Source of the DNA: Desulfobacteraceae bacterium
GTDB lineage: Bacteria; Desulfobacterota; Desulfobacteria; Desulfobacterales; UBA5616
NCBI GenBank assembly: GCA_013791935.1
Contig: VMSV01000150.1
Coordinates: 27,429-91,428 of the forward strand
Direction of reading: 5' to 3'
DNA length: 64,000 nucleotides
Part shown: piece after piece, positions 28,157 to 37,362 of the stretch
Numbering within the stretch: position 1 is the stretch's first letter
How the letters are laid out: each line of letters starts with the position of its first letter
Made by a program: the position numbers and the translations under genes
Notes under the pieces: generated by a model
Databases searched by the model: none
Told to the model about the DNA's origin: nothing
The model's input: the letters and a program-made list of their open reading frames with translations, nothing else

Positions 28157-29923
28157 ATGAAGCACCTTGGAAAAATCTGTAGGATGGGAATCATCGGCCT
28201 GGGGTTTGTTTTTTTCATGCCCTCCGCATGGGGTCTTGTGAATTATGAATCCGGCCAATTTGAACTCAACGGTGTTTTGCTCCTGCAGGACGCCGATGAC
28301 CCGAATGTGTATTACTACCTGCCTCCGGCTCCACGGGTTTCCCAAAGAAAGGACGGCGGATTAGAATTATCCCTGGTAAAATTTGTGGACCCCCGGGGAG
28401 ACACCAGCGGCGGATTGCTGCACATGCTCGTGACCTTTACCCTGCCCGATGATGAGCTGACTGCCCTTCGGGAAGCACTTGGAAAGGAGAAGGGCAAAGT
28501 CCGCCTGGCCGGTCCGGTTCCCCTCCGCCAGGAGGAGGAAGGCAGTTTCACCATCATTTCAGGCTCCCTGTCGGACAAGGGGTTCACCCGGAATCTGATC
28601 ACCAGCGGCCGGGCCCCGGTAACTCCAGGCGCAAAGGCCGCCATCGCCGCCACCCTCACCCCCCAGGGGGCTACCCTGTTGTGGGAATCCCTCACCAAGC
28701 CCACCTCCGATGTTTCCGTGGCTTTGCGCACCTATTATGAAGCCGTTCTGCCCTCGTTCCAGGCCAAGATCAGCGCGGATATCAGCACGGTGTATGAGCA
28801 TTTTTCCCGGGTGAAAAACCGGCAGGAGGATTACACCAAACGCCAGCTTCGGGACATCATGGACGAACTGGTACGAACCGGCGTCATTCAGGTGGAAATC
28901 TTCGACCGCCTTCCGGAAGATGCGGCCAACAAGGCCATGCAGAGTCTGGTGGATCTGGCCACCACCAAACTGACGGAAATCATCTTTGACACCCAGACCG
29001 GGTTCACGGCCCTTCCGGAAAAGGAAAAAGCCGTGGAATCGGGGCAGTTGGCCGGTCGCCAGCAGAAAGGGTGGCTGGCCAAGCTTTTCACAAGCTCCGG
29101 GAATCAGAAATATTACACGGATGACCAGTTTGTTCTGAAAAAGCGCACGGACATCAACCGGGCCGCCTTCACCATCAACCTGACCCGCAAGGCGGTGGTA
29201 AAAGTTCCGGTGGACACTTCAGGCAATATTTCCGGACTGTACCAGGAATTCAAAGAAAACCCGGACATGTTCCGGGTGGTGAACCTGGCGGATCCGGCGT
29301 TTCAGAAACGAGAAGTATTTTTCCGGATCGACGGGGATTTCACAGGGGTTTTCGAGGACATGATGAATTTTGCCGGGGTGTCGGTGTTGAAGAAGTACGC
29401 GGACCATGATGCCGCCACGGGGGAACTCGTGTTCACACGGGAGGATATTCGGGACGGAAAGCTCAGCAAGTCCTGGCAGTACGCTCGGCTTGGAGAGAAA
29501 AACGAAAGCTGGCTGGATTACGGGTATCGCACCACCTGGAGCATTCAGGGGCAGCATCAGATTAAATCTCCGGAAAAAGAAGGGGAATGGATTCAAAGCA
29601 GCGACCCCATCATCACCATTGCACCGCCTTTGAAACGTCTGGACCTGGAAATGGACGGAGATCGTTTCCGTTTTGAAAACGCGGGCATGCGAAGCGCCAT
29701 GGTGGAGGCCCGTTACACGATGTTCAACAAGGAAGTCATCAAACGCCTGGGGGTGATGCGGTCCACGGACGCGGAATCGGTTTCCAAGGTCGTTTTGTTT
29801 CATGACCCCGGAAAGCAGGTATCCTACCGGGTGAACTGGTATCCTGCAACCGGTGAGGCCGTGAAAGGAGATTGGCAGCCTTTGGAAGAGACCTATGTGG
29901 TGTTTACTCCACCCGTCAAATAA
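28157..29923 (+). CDS. Exported protein of paralogous family
   Basis: VYYYLPPAPRV; RAPVTPGAKAAIAATLTPQGATLLWESLTKPTSDVSVAL; DPAFQKREVFFRIDG. Confidence 0.75.
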   Translation: MKHLGKICRMGIIGLGFVFFMPSAWGLVNYESGQFELNGVLLLQDADDPNVYYYLPPAPRVSQRKDGGLELSLVKFVDPRGDTSGGLLHMLVTFTLPDDELTALREALGKEKGKVRLAGPVPLRQEEEGSFTIISGSLSDKGFTRNLITSGRAPVTPGAKAAIAATLTPQGATLLWESLTKPTSDVSVALRTYYEAVLPSFQAKISADISTVYEHFSRVKNRQEDYTKRQLRDIMDELVRTGVIQVEIFDRLPEDAANKAMQSLVDLATTKLTEIIFDTQTGFTALPEKEKAVESGQLAGRQQKGWLAKLFTSSGNQKYYTDDQFVLKKRTDINRAAFTINLTRKAVVKVPVDTSGNISGLYQEFKENPDMFRVVNLADPAFQKREVFFRIDGDFTGVFEDMMNFAGVSVLKKYADHDAATGELVFTREDIRDGKLSKSWQYARLGEKNESWLDYGYRTTWSIQGQHQIKSPEKEGEWIQSSDPIITIAPPLKRLDLEMDGDRFRFENAGMRSAMVEARYTMFNKEVIKRLGVMRSTDAESVSKVVLFHDPGKQVSYRVNWYPATGEAVKGDWQPLEETYVVFTPPVK

Positions 29924-29948
29924 TTGAATCAAAAAAGGAGAATGGACG

Positions 29949-31928
29949 ATGATAAAACCCTGGAATAAAATGGCTTGGGCAATGGCTTTTACGGTCTTTT
30001 CCCTTGCTGGAAGCGCCCTGGCCGCACCGGGAAAAGGTGCGGATCAGAAGATCAATTACATCCGTCAATTCAAACCCCTGGCCATCTCCCCTTCCCTCAC
30101 GATACCCTCCGGGGATTCCGCAAAGGAAGTGGGCGGCATAGCCTACGGCCGTCATGTGGACGTGAAGCTCGCCGACGGCAGCACGGTCCGGTGCTTTCCC
30201 ACAGCCACCACCGACCCGGAAAAACCCGGCAAGAACTATTACTACCTTCCCACCAATCCCCATGTGTCCAAGTTCCCGGACGGCATGCCCAAATTTTCCA
30301 TGATCCGCTTCGTATCCGATAAGGCCAAGGAAGCCGGCGGTGCGGAAGGTGCTGTTCTTCACTTTCTGGTGGAATACGGCCTGGATCAGGCCCAACAGCA
30401 GGAGACAGCCAAGTTGCTCCAGAAACAGGTGAAAGACGCCGTGCTCAAGGGCGCTGTTCCCCTGGAAGTGGGAGCCGAAGGCAACAGCTTCAATGTCATC
30501 TCCGCTGTTTTAGGGGACAAAAATTTTGCCCCCACCCTGATCACCAGCGGCAAGGCCCCGGTCATGGAAGGCCAGCAGGTGGCGGTGGCTGCCCGGCTGG
30601 ATGCCTACGGCGCAACCCTTCTGGCCAAGGGATTTGAGCAACCTACATCCCAGGTCTCCGTGGCTTTTGATCTCAAATACGTGGTGAAGCTCCCGGCCTA
30701 TGATGTGAAAGTCACCATTGATTATGACAAATTCAATTTGGTGGAATCGGAGTACAGCCATACCAGGCAGAAAACGTCCACCAGCAAACGTACCTGGGAT
30801 CCCAAATGGTATAACCCTTTTAATATCAGCACCAAAACCGCCACCACCCTAACGGAAAAAGAGCAATCCCAGGCCCTGGATTTCCTTCAGGAAAACGGGG
30901 TGGTAACCTTTGACTATGTCCAGCACGTACCGGATGCCGACAAGGAAATCGTGGAGAGCGGCCTTCATAAAATCGTTCTGGAATCCTTCTTTGACATGCA
31001 AAAACGGCTGGGAGAACCCACCGATCAGGAGCTCACCTCGGAAGATGAAGGAGACCAAAAGGAAGAAGCCGCCGCCAGACGAAAGGAAGCGGCCAAACAC
31101 AACAATTACTCCTACACGGTTTTTCAGCGCAAACAGATTCAGCGGAAATCCAAACAGGTCCTGAATCTGAAAAAAGTCATGGCCCGGTATGAAACCTATA
31201 CCATGACCGGCAACATCGGCGCTTGGTATGACCAATACAAGGACAACCCCAAGCTCGTTTCGCAAGTCAACCTGGATGATCCCTTTTTCCAGAGAAGGGA
31301 AATGCGCTTTGTCATCGACAATGAAGCCTATGATATTTTCAAAGACATGGTGAACTACGCCACCATCCAGGTGCGGGTGGACCGGAAAGACCAGCGGCCC
31401 TTCATCGATGAAATGACCATTGACCGGAAATACCTGGAGACCAACGGCCAGACCGCCACCCTCACCTACGCTCGCATGGGGGACGATGCCCAGACCTATG
31501 ATTATGCGGTCCAATGGAGCCTGCGGGGCGGAAACCTTTACCCGGCGGAACCCAAATGGGCCAAGGGCGAACTCATGGCCGTCACCCTGGCAGCTCCGGT
31601 AAGGCCCAGAACTCTGGAAGCCGAAGCGGATCTTGAGGAGCTGGGACAGATTGGCGTGGCCCGGGTCAGCGTGGAACTGCAATACAACCGGTTCGGGAAA
31701 CTTTATACGGACACCTCCGGCTTGGCCATCTCCGCAGCCGGGGGGGAAGCCCGGGTGAACAAGGTGATTTACCAGGATGCGGGAAACCACAAACTTTCCT
31801 ACCGGCTCATCTACCATCACAAAAAACTGGGTAAAGTTTCTTCAGATTCCTGGAATCCCGTGGAAGGCGATTATATTTACTGCGCGCCCACGGAAATGAT
31901 CCTTGAAAAGATCAAAAGTGCTTTATAA
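29949..31928 (+). CDS. Exported protein of paralogous family
   Basis: YYYLPTNPHV; KAPVMEGQQVAVAARLDAYGATLLAKGFEQPTSQVSVAFDLKY; DPFFQRREMRFVIDN. Confidence 0.75.
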   Translation: MIKPWNKMAWAMAFTVFSLAGSALAAPGKGADQKINYIRQFKPLAISPSLTIPSGDSAKEVGGIAYGRHVDVKLADGSTVRCFPTATTDPEKPGKNYYYLPTNPHVSKFPDGMPKFSMIRFVSDKAKEAGGAEGAVLHFLVEYGLDQAQQQETAKLLQKQVKDAVLKGAVPLEVGAEGNSFNVISAVLGDKNFAPTLITSGKAPVMEGQQVAVAARLDAYGATLLAKGFEQPTSQVSVAFDLKYVVKLPAYDVKVTIDYDKFNLVESEYSHTRQKTSTSKRTWDPKWYNPFNISTKTATTLTEKEQSQALDFLQENGVVTFDYVQHVPDADKEIVESGLHKIVLESFFDMQKRLGEPTDQELTSEDEGDQKEEAAARRKEAAKHNNYSYTVFQRKQIQRKSKQVLNLKKVMARYETYTMTGNIGAWYDQYKDNPKLVSQVNLDDPFFQRREMRFVIDNEAYDIFKDMVNYATIQVRVDRKDQRPFIDEMTIDRKYLETNGQTATLTYARMGDDAQTYDYAVQWSLRGGNLYPAEPKWAKGELMAVTLAAPVRPRTLEAEADLEELGQIGVARVSVELQYNRFGKLYTDTSGLAISAAGGEARVNKVIYQDAGNHKLSYRLIYHHKKLGKVSSDSWNPVEGDYIYCAPTEMILEKIKSAL

Positions 31929-32009
31929 ATTAATAATGACCTGTTTTTTTTCATGCGACTGTGCTATTTCTAGCCAATTTCATTTCCATTAAAAAAGGAG
32001 GATTCGGTT

Positions 32010-32405
32010 ATGCTGAAACAATTTCGAAATTCCACACTGGCCCTGGGTATTGTGACTTACCTTCTGTTATTTTGGACTTCTCCGGCTGCAGCGGCCATGA
32101 TGGATTCGGCCCTGTCCAATGGTCCTGCTTCCAATTCGGCCAGAAATCTCGAAATTAGTAAAATTCAGAGCGTTCTGGAAAACAAGATCGTCATGGACAA
32201 GCTGAGCGCCTACGGGCTTTCCGCTGATGAAATCCGGGGCAAACTTTGCCAGATGACCGACGATCAGATTCACATGCTGGCCCAGGCTTCGGATAATGTT
32301 CCGGCCGGCGGAGACGCGGTAGGCCTTCTGGTGGGCGTTCTTTTGGTTATTCTGCTGGTCATCGTCATTCTCAAGCTCTTGAATAAAGAGATCGTCGTTC
32401 GGTAA
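32010..32405 (+). CDS. PA2779-like small exported protein with C-terminal TM
   Basis: Signal peptide, LSADEIRGKLCQMTDDQIHMLAQASDNVPAGGDAVG then hydrophobic VLLVILLVIVIL and basic tail; adjacent to C39 peptidase. Confidence 0.7.
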   Translation: MLKQFRNSTLALGIVTYLLLFWTSPAAAAMMDSALSNGPASNSARNLEISKIQSVLENKIVMDKLSAYGLSADEIRGKLCQMTDDQIHMLAQASDNVPAGGDAVGLLVGVLLVILLVIVILKLLNKEIVVR

Positions 32406-32413
32406 CACAACTA

Positions 32414-32908
32414 TTGAAAGCCTTTTTGGCAGCGCTTCTCTGCCTGGCTTTTGCAGCCAGCTCGGGGGCCCGGGAAATTGAAGGGATTCCTTTCTTCAGA
32501 CAGGAAAGGCACCAATGCGGTCAGGCCGCCCTTGCCAGTGTATTGGCGTATTATAAAATCCCCGTTGATATGGAGATCCTTATCAGGGAAACGTATAGCC
32601 AAGCCCTGAAGGGAAGCCTCATGGCTGATCTTGAAAATTACGCCAAGGGACTCGGATTCAAAACCAAGTCCGGCCAGGGAACCCTTCAAATCCTCAAAGA
32701 AAGTGTTCTGGTCCGAAAACCGGTGATTGTTCTTCTGGATAATGGGGTTTGGCTGGCTGCCAAACCCCATTATATTGTTATTTTCGGGTTCAATGAAAAG
32801 GGCTTCATTGCTCATGACGGAAGCGAGCCTTCGATTTTGTTCAAATATAAGGGATTTGAAAAAACCTGGAAAAAAATGGGCCACCCTTACCTGATCATCC
32901 ATCCATGA
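32414..32908 (+). CDS. PA2778-like C39-family cysteine peptidase
   Basis: IPFFRQERHQCGQAALASVLAYY (Cys) and KPHYIVIFGFN (His). Confidence 0.85.
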   Translation: MKAFLAALLCLAFAASSGAREIEGIPFFRQERHQCGQAALASVLAYYKIPVDMEILIRETYSQALKGSLMADLENYAKGLGFKTKSGQGTLQILKESVLVRKPVIVLLDNGVWLAAKPHYIVIFGFNEKGFIAHDGSEPSILFKYKGFEKTWKKMGHPYLIIHP

Positions 32909-33342
32909 GATCTTTTGTCATCATTGCAGCGGTTTTATGCCTTTCGGGATGCTCCCTTCTCGGGGTTCATATTCTCCACGACTCCCTGACAGCAGCCCAG
33001 CACAGCGACCTGGGATACACCTATGAAAAGCAGAACAAGCTGGAACTGGCGGAAAAGGAGTACCTCAAGGCCCTGAAAAAAGACAAGGCCCTGGCGGTCC
33101 CCTGTTTCAATCTGGGAAATGTGTATTATAAAATGGGAAAGTCGAAACAAGCGGTCAAATATTATCGCCTTGGCCTGAAAAAAGCACCGGATCAATCGGA
33201 CATCATGAACAATCTTGCCTTTGTTCTCATGGAACAGGGCAAATTCGTTGAAGCCCGAAAATGGATTGAAAAAGCCATCGCTATCGCCCCCAAACCCGAA
33301 TACCTGGACACCCGGAATAAAATCCTGAACCGCTTGGAATAG
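32905..33342 (+). CDS. TPR lipoprotein
   Basis: Lipobox LSGC; DSLTAAQHSDLGYTYEKQNKLELAEKEYLKALKKDKALAVPCFNLGNVYYKMGK TPR repeats; overlaps upstream gene. Confidence 0.88.
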   Translation: MRSFVIIAAVLCLSGCSLLGVHILHDSLTAAQHSDLGYTYEKQNKLELAEKEYLKALKKDKALAVPCFNLGNVYYKMGKSKQAVKYYRLGLKKAPDQSDIMNNLAFVLMEQGKFVEARKWIEKAIAIAPKPEYLDTRNKILNRLE

Positions 33343-33350
33343 CCTCTCCT

Positions 33351-34079
33351 TTATGATTTTCCGGCACCCTTATCCGGCCCGTCCTCCCCTTTGATTTTGC
33401 GAAGAATTTTGGGGATGAAAAAGGAAAACACAAACAGACCCACCGAAAAAAAGATCTTAAAAGAGATGAGATTTTGCCAGTTTCCGGAAGCCCACACCTC
33501 CTTTACCGTCCCGATAAAAAACGTGAAGATAAAGGTTCCCACTATAATCCCCAGACCGGTACCGAAAAAATAGTCCCGAAATTGGACTTTCGTGAGCCCC
33601 ATACCGAAATTCATGGGGGTAAATGGGAAGTAGACCAGCCGGAGGTAGAGCACCGCAGCAAAGCCGTTTTGCTTTATGGCTTCATCATATTTCTTCAACC
33701 GGTCGCCAACAAGGGACGCGGCAAAATCCCTGCCCAGGGTTCTTCCGATCATAAAGGCCCCGCTGGCCCCAAGCATGGCACCGATCCACACGTAAAGAAA
33801 GCCCCAATAGGGTCCGAAGATGGCCGCACCCAATCCGGTAAGAAGGGTCCCGGGCACGAACAGACACACACCTATGGCATAGACCAATATATAAACCACC
33901 GGTGCCCAGAGGCCTGCATGATCAAGAAACCGGCCCAGTGCTTCCGCCGTAAGAAATTGTTTCACCGGGGTGAATCTCACCACATAAATAGCCCCGATGA
34001 TGAAGATAAACAAAAGAAGCGCTTTGAACCAGGCTTTCTTGCCCTCCGGGGAAGATCCCTGAACCGGTGTTTTGTTCAC
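33351..34079 (-). CDS. TVP38/TMEM64 (VTT domain) membrane protein, GTG start
   Basis: GTLLTGLGAAIFGPYWGFLYVWIGAMLGASGAFMIGRTLGRDFA...YLRLVYFPFTPMNFGMGLT. Confidence 0.9.
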   Translation of the reverse strand: MNKTPVQGSSPEGKKAWFKALLLFIFIIGAIYVVRFTPVKQFLTAEALGRFLDHAGLWAPVVYILVYAIGVCLFVPGTLLTGLGAAIFGPYWGFLYVWIGAMLGASGAFMIGRTLGRDFAASLVGDRLKKYDEAIKQNGFAAVLYLRLVYFPFTPMNFGMGLTKVQFRDYFFGTGLGIIVGTFIFTFFIGTVKEVWASGNWQNLISFKIFFSVGLFVFSFFIPKILRKIKGEDGPDKGAGKS

Positions 34080-35092
34080 GTTGATTCTCCTTTGACCCTG
34101 ACCTCAGGGTTGATGGCCCCCCCTCAAGTGAAGCCCGCTCCAGCGGTGCAGGTATAGCAATGGTCACCCACGGCGATGGGGAGCCCTTCCTCCGGCGGCC
34201 CGGGCATTTCGGAGACGTGCGTCCTTTGTGCGCCCAGGTGGAGCCCCCTGGACAGATTGAAGTCGCAGTCATGAAGAACCCCATCCCAAGAAACGGAAAC
34301 CAGGGATCTGCACATGAGACCTTCAACCGTGCAGGAATTAAACCCCGATGATAGTCTTTCGAGGTAGGCTTCCAGGTTGCCCTTTTCGTCAAGCCAGTTT
34401 CGAAAACGCCCCAAAGGCGCATTGGCAAAAGCATAGAGGTTATTAAAAACAATACCCCACTTTTTCAGAAGCACCTCACGAAATCTCTTTTCCAGCTGGT
34501 CCTGGGAGCCGGGCAGAAAAGCCCCGGCCGGATTGGAAACCAAATCCAGTGTCAACCGTGTTTCAGGATTCCCATACCCCAGGGCATTGAGCTTCAAAAG
34601 GGTATCGACACTCTTTCTGAAAATACCATTTCCTCTTTGGGCATCTGCCTGGGCTTCATTCAAAGAGGGGAAAGAGGCCACAATGCCCACGCTCTTTTCT
34701 TTCAGCAGCCTGATTAAGTCATGCCTTTTCCCATCGCTTAAGACACTCAAATTCGAGCGGAACGTTATCCTTGGGGCTTGTGGAAAAAGTCCTTCGATGA
34801 GCTTGACGATATTCGGGTTCAGCTCCGGGGCCCCGCCTGTGATATCGATGGCTTCGAACCGGCTTCGATCTGCGTAGGCGATGATATCATCCATCGTCTC
34901 CGAGTCCATATTCTCTTTTCGGTCAGGCCCTGCGCTTAAATGACAATGGCGACACCTCTGATTACAGAGAAGCCCCACATTGACTTGCAGGGCGGTTGTC
35001 TTCTTCCGGGAAAGAACAAGGCCATGGTTGGCCAGGGTCTGGCGGAACGTTTCCGGTGGCCTTATTTGCTCCCAAGGATAAGCAGCATTCAT
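34076..35092 (-). CDS. arsS: Radical SAM (seleno)protein ArsS, arsenosugar biosynthesis type; UGA at 34124-34126 read as Sec
   Basis: CNQRCRHCHLSAGP radical SAM motif; C-terminal CYTCTAGAGFT-[TGA]-GGAINPEVRVKGEST*; SECIS-like hairpin 3' of UGA; extended stop overlaps next GTG start. Confidence 0.85.
34095..34110 (-). promoter_or_regulatory. Candidate bacterial SECIS apical hairpin
   Basis: Minus-strand ACCCTG-AGGT-CAGGGT; loop AGGU 19 nt downstream of the UGA. Confidence 0.72.
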
Positions 35093-35108
35093 CTTCTGGA
35101 TCACCTCT

Positions 35109-35447
35109 TTACATGGAAAGCTTTTGAGCGATATTGCGCATTTGCACCCCGTGAACCAGGGAAGCTCCCCCTCGAATGGCCGTTGCCACATGAATGGCCT
35201 CGGTCATCTCTTCCAGGTTGGAGCCTTTCTCCAGGCAGGCCCGGGTATAGGCGTCAATGCAGTAAGGGCATTGAACGGCATGGGCGACGGAAAGCGCGAT
35301 CAGGGTTTTCTCCCGCTCGGTGAGCGCTCCTTCAGCAAATACCGCGTTATAGTAGTCAAAGAACTTTTGTGCCAGGTCAGGTGCCTGTTGCCCGATTTCT
35401 GAAAACTTGGGTAGGTCTTCCGGCTTGTAATAGGTTTCCATCATCAA
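35109..35447 (-). CDS. Carboxymuconolactone decarboxylase/AhpD-like (arsenosugar-associated peroxidase-like) protein; exact start uncertain
   Basis: ETYYKPEDLPKF...LTEREKTLIALSVAHAVQCPYCIDAYTRACLEKG; ORF extends upstream to 35534. Confidence 0.82.
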   Translation of the reverse strand: MMMETYYKPEDLPKFSEIGQQAPDLAQKFFDYYNAVFAEGALTEREKTLIALSVAHAVQCPYCIDAYTRACLEKGSNLEEMTEAIHVATAIRGGASLVHGVQMRNIAQKLSM

Positions 35448-35518
35448 TCTCTTTGAACTCCTTTCTTGAACAGGTTTTTTTGTTTTAAAAGCTTTAGAAG
35501 AAAGCCGGTCTTCTTCTT

Positions 35519-36973
35519 TCATTCTTCTCCGCACGCCCTCCCTTTGAGGTGAAAGAAAAACTTGAGCCCTTTCCTGATTTTATCTGAAAAAATCTTCGGG
35601 GAAAAATAGGTTCCCGCCACACGCTTGTTGATCTCTCCCAGGGTGGGATACGGGTGGACGGCGGAAGCCAGGGTGGACAGCTTCACTTTGCCGTTGAGCA
35701 CAGCCACCCACTCATTGATCAGTTCCCCGGCGTGGGGTCCCAGGATCTGAATGCCCACGGGTTTTTCATCATCATTCAGAATCATTTTGATCTTGCCTGC
35801 CGTGTTTCCTTCGGCCAGGCTTCGGTCGTTGTCCCTGAAAGCTTCCGTAACCACCGAGTAGTGTATCCCGGCTTCCTTGGCGGCTTTTTCATTCATCCCG
35901 ATACTGGCCAGTTCAGGGTCGGTATAGGTGCACCACGGCAAAAAAGTATAGTCGGCCTTTCGGGGAAGATGAAAGATGGCGTTGCTCACCACAATGCCCC
36001 CTTCATATCCTGCGGCATGGGTGAACTGAAAAGCCCCGGTGATATCCCCGGCCGCATAAATATGCTTCCGGGTGGTTCGCATTCGGGCATCCACTCGAAT
36101 GCCTTTCCGATTAAACTCAACGCCGATGCCGTCCAGGTTCAGACCGTTCACATTGGGCGCACGACCCATGGCCACCAGAATCTGTTCCGCAAAAAGGGAG
36201 GAGATTTTGCCCTCCTTGGTCTGGATGCGTACTTCTTTCCCTCGGCCGGAATCCCTCACCTCAAGAACCGAACTGTTGAGGTGAAACACAACCCCCTCGG
36301 ATTCAAGTACTTCCATGATGCCATCGGCCATGTCCTTGTCTTCTTTGGTGAGAATCTGATTGCTTCTTTGAACCACGGATACCTTTGTGCCCAGTCGGGA
36401 GAAAGCCTGGGCCATTTCAATGGCAATGGGTCCGGCGCCCAGAATCACCATGGATTCGGGAAGAGCATCCAGGGAAAAAATCTCCTTGTTGGTGAGATAG
36501 GGGGTTTTGTCCAACCCTGGAATGGAGGGCCTTTCGGGGGATGAGCCTCCGGCGATAACCCAGGTCTTTGCAGAGAAACTCTTTCCGTTTATCCGAATCC
36601 TGTGCTCATCCGTGAAGCCAGGTTCTCCGAACACCACTTTGGCTCCAAGGCTGCAAAATCTTTCTTCAGAGTCGTGTTTTTGAATGGATGCAATAACCGA
36701 TTGGATTCTCTCCCTGATCCGGGTAAAATCAACGGGCGGCAATTCAACCCCGGGAAGTCCGAAATCCCGGGCATGTTTCATGGCATGATAAACCCGGGCC
36801 GATCGAATAAGGGTCTTGCTGGGCACACAACCGAAATGAAGACAATCCCCCCCCAGGTTCTTCTCTTTTTCAACCAACAGGGTCTTGGCCCCCAACCGGG
36901 CGGCCCCGGATGCCACGGTGAGACCTGCGGCCCCTCCTCCGATAATTCCCATGTCATAGTCATAGGTTGTCAT
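35519..36973 (-). CDS. FAD-dependent pyridine nucleotide-disulfide oxidoreductase (mercuric reductase-like)
   Basis: GIIGGGAAGLTVASGAARLGAKTLLVEKEKNLGGDCLHFGCVPSKTLI; YAAGDITGAFQFTHAAGYEG. Confidence 0.92.
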   Translation of the reverse strand: MTTYDYDMGIIGGGAAGLTVASGAARLGAKTLLVEKEKNLGGDCLHFGCVPSKTLIRSARVYHAMKHARDFGLPGVELPPVDFTRIRERIQSVIASIQKHDSEERFCSLGAKVVFGEPGFTDEHRIRINGKSFSAKTWVIAGGSSPERPSIPGLDKTPYLTNKEIFSLDALPESMVILGAGPIAIEMAQAFSRLGTKVSVVQRSNQILTKEDKDMADGIMEVLESEGVVFHLNSSVLEVRDSGRGKEVRIQTKEGKISSLFAEQILVAMGRAPNVNGLNLDGIGVEFNRKGIRVDARMRTTRKHIYAAGDITGAFQFTHAAGYEGGIVVSNAIFHLPRKADYTFLPWCTYTDPELASIGMNEKAAKEAGIHYSVVTEAFRDNDRSLAEGNTAGKIKMILNDDEKPVGIQILGPHAGELINEWVAVLNGKVKLSTLASAVHPYPTLGEINKRVAGTYFSPKIFSDKIRKGLKFFFHLKGRACGEE

Positions 36974-37362
36974 GAGGTTTTCCCTTTCATACGACTGGGT
37001 TGATTATACTAATGATTTCATCTGGTTGATCCGTTTTAAGTGGATCATCGGGCTTTCAACCGATTTGAATCCACAATACCATTTTATCCATTGAATATCC
37101 ACGCTCATTTGATTGGCCTTCCCAACGATGGAGCTTCCCGGGGTTCCGGCTCGCCTACTAATTGCCCACCATTTCCACCTTGACAACCCATAGGAATGGT
37201 TTCATAATGTTCGCATATTTTTGAATTGTTTCACAACATACCAGTATCATATCATTATTTGGCGTTTGATTCTGGAAGAAAGCGCACTGATATTTTTTAT
37301 GAGGCGGAAGAATTTTGTGTTCCCATAAAAGAGACAAGAAAGATCGATACAAAGGAGCTTCA

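Noticed and set aside
30849-31820. 323-aa minus-strand ORF opposite the 29949..31928 gene
   Set aside because: Shadow ORF of a GC-biased coding strand; no recognisable motifs, and the plus strand has clear paralogue similarity and operon context
34111-34126. Programmed frameshift at the G7 run next to the ArsS UGA
   Set aside because: The zero-frame continuation already gives a sensible short tail, a SECIS-like loop at the right distance and an overlap with the next start codon; Sec recoding also fits family knowledge better than slippage
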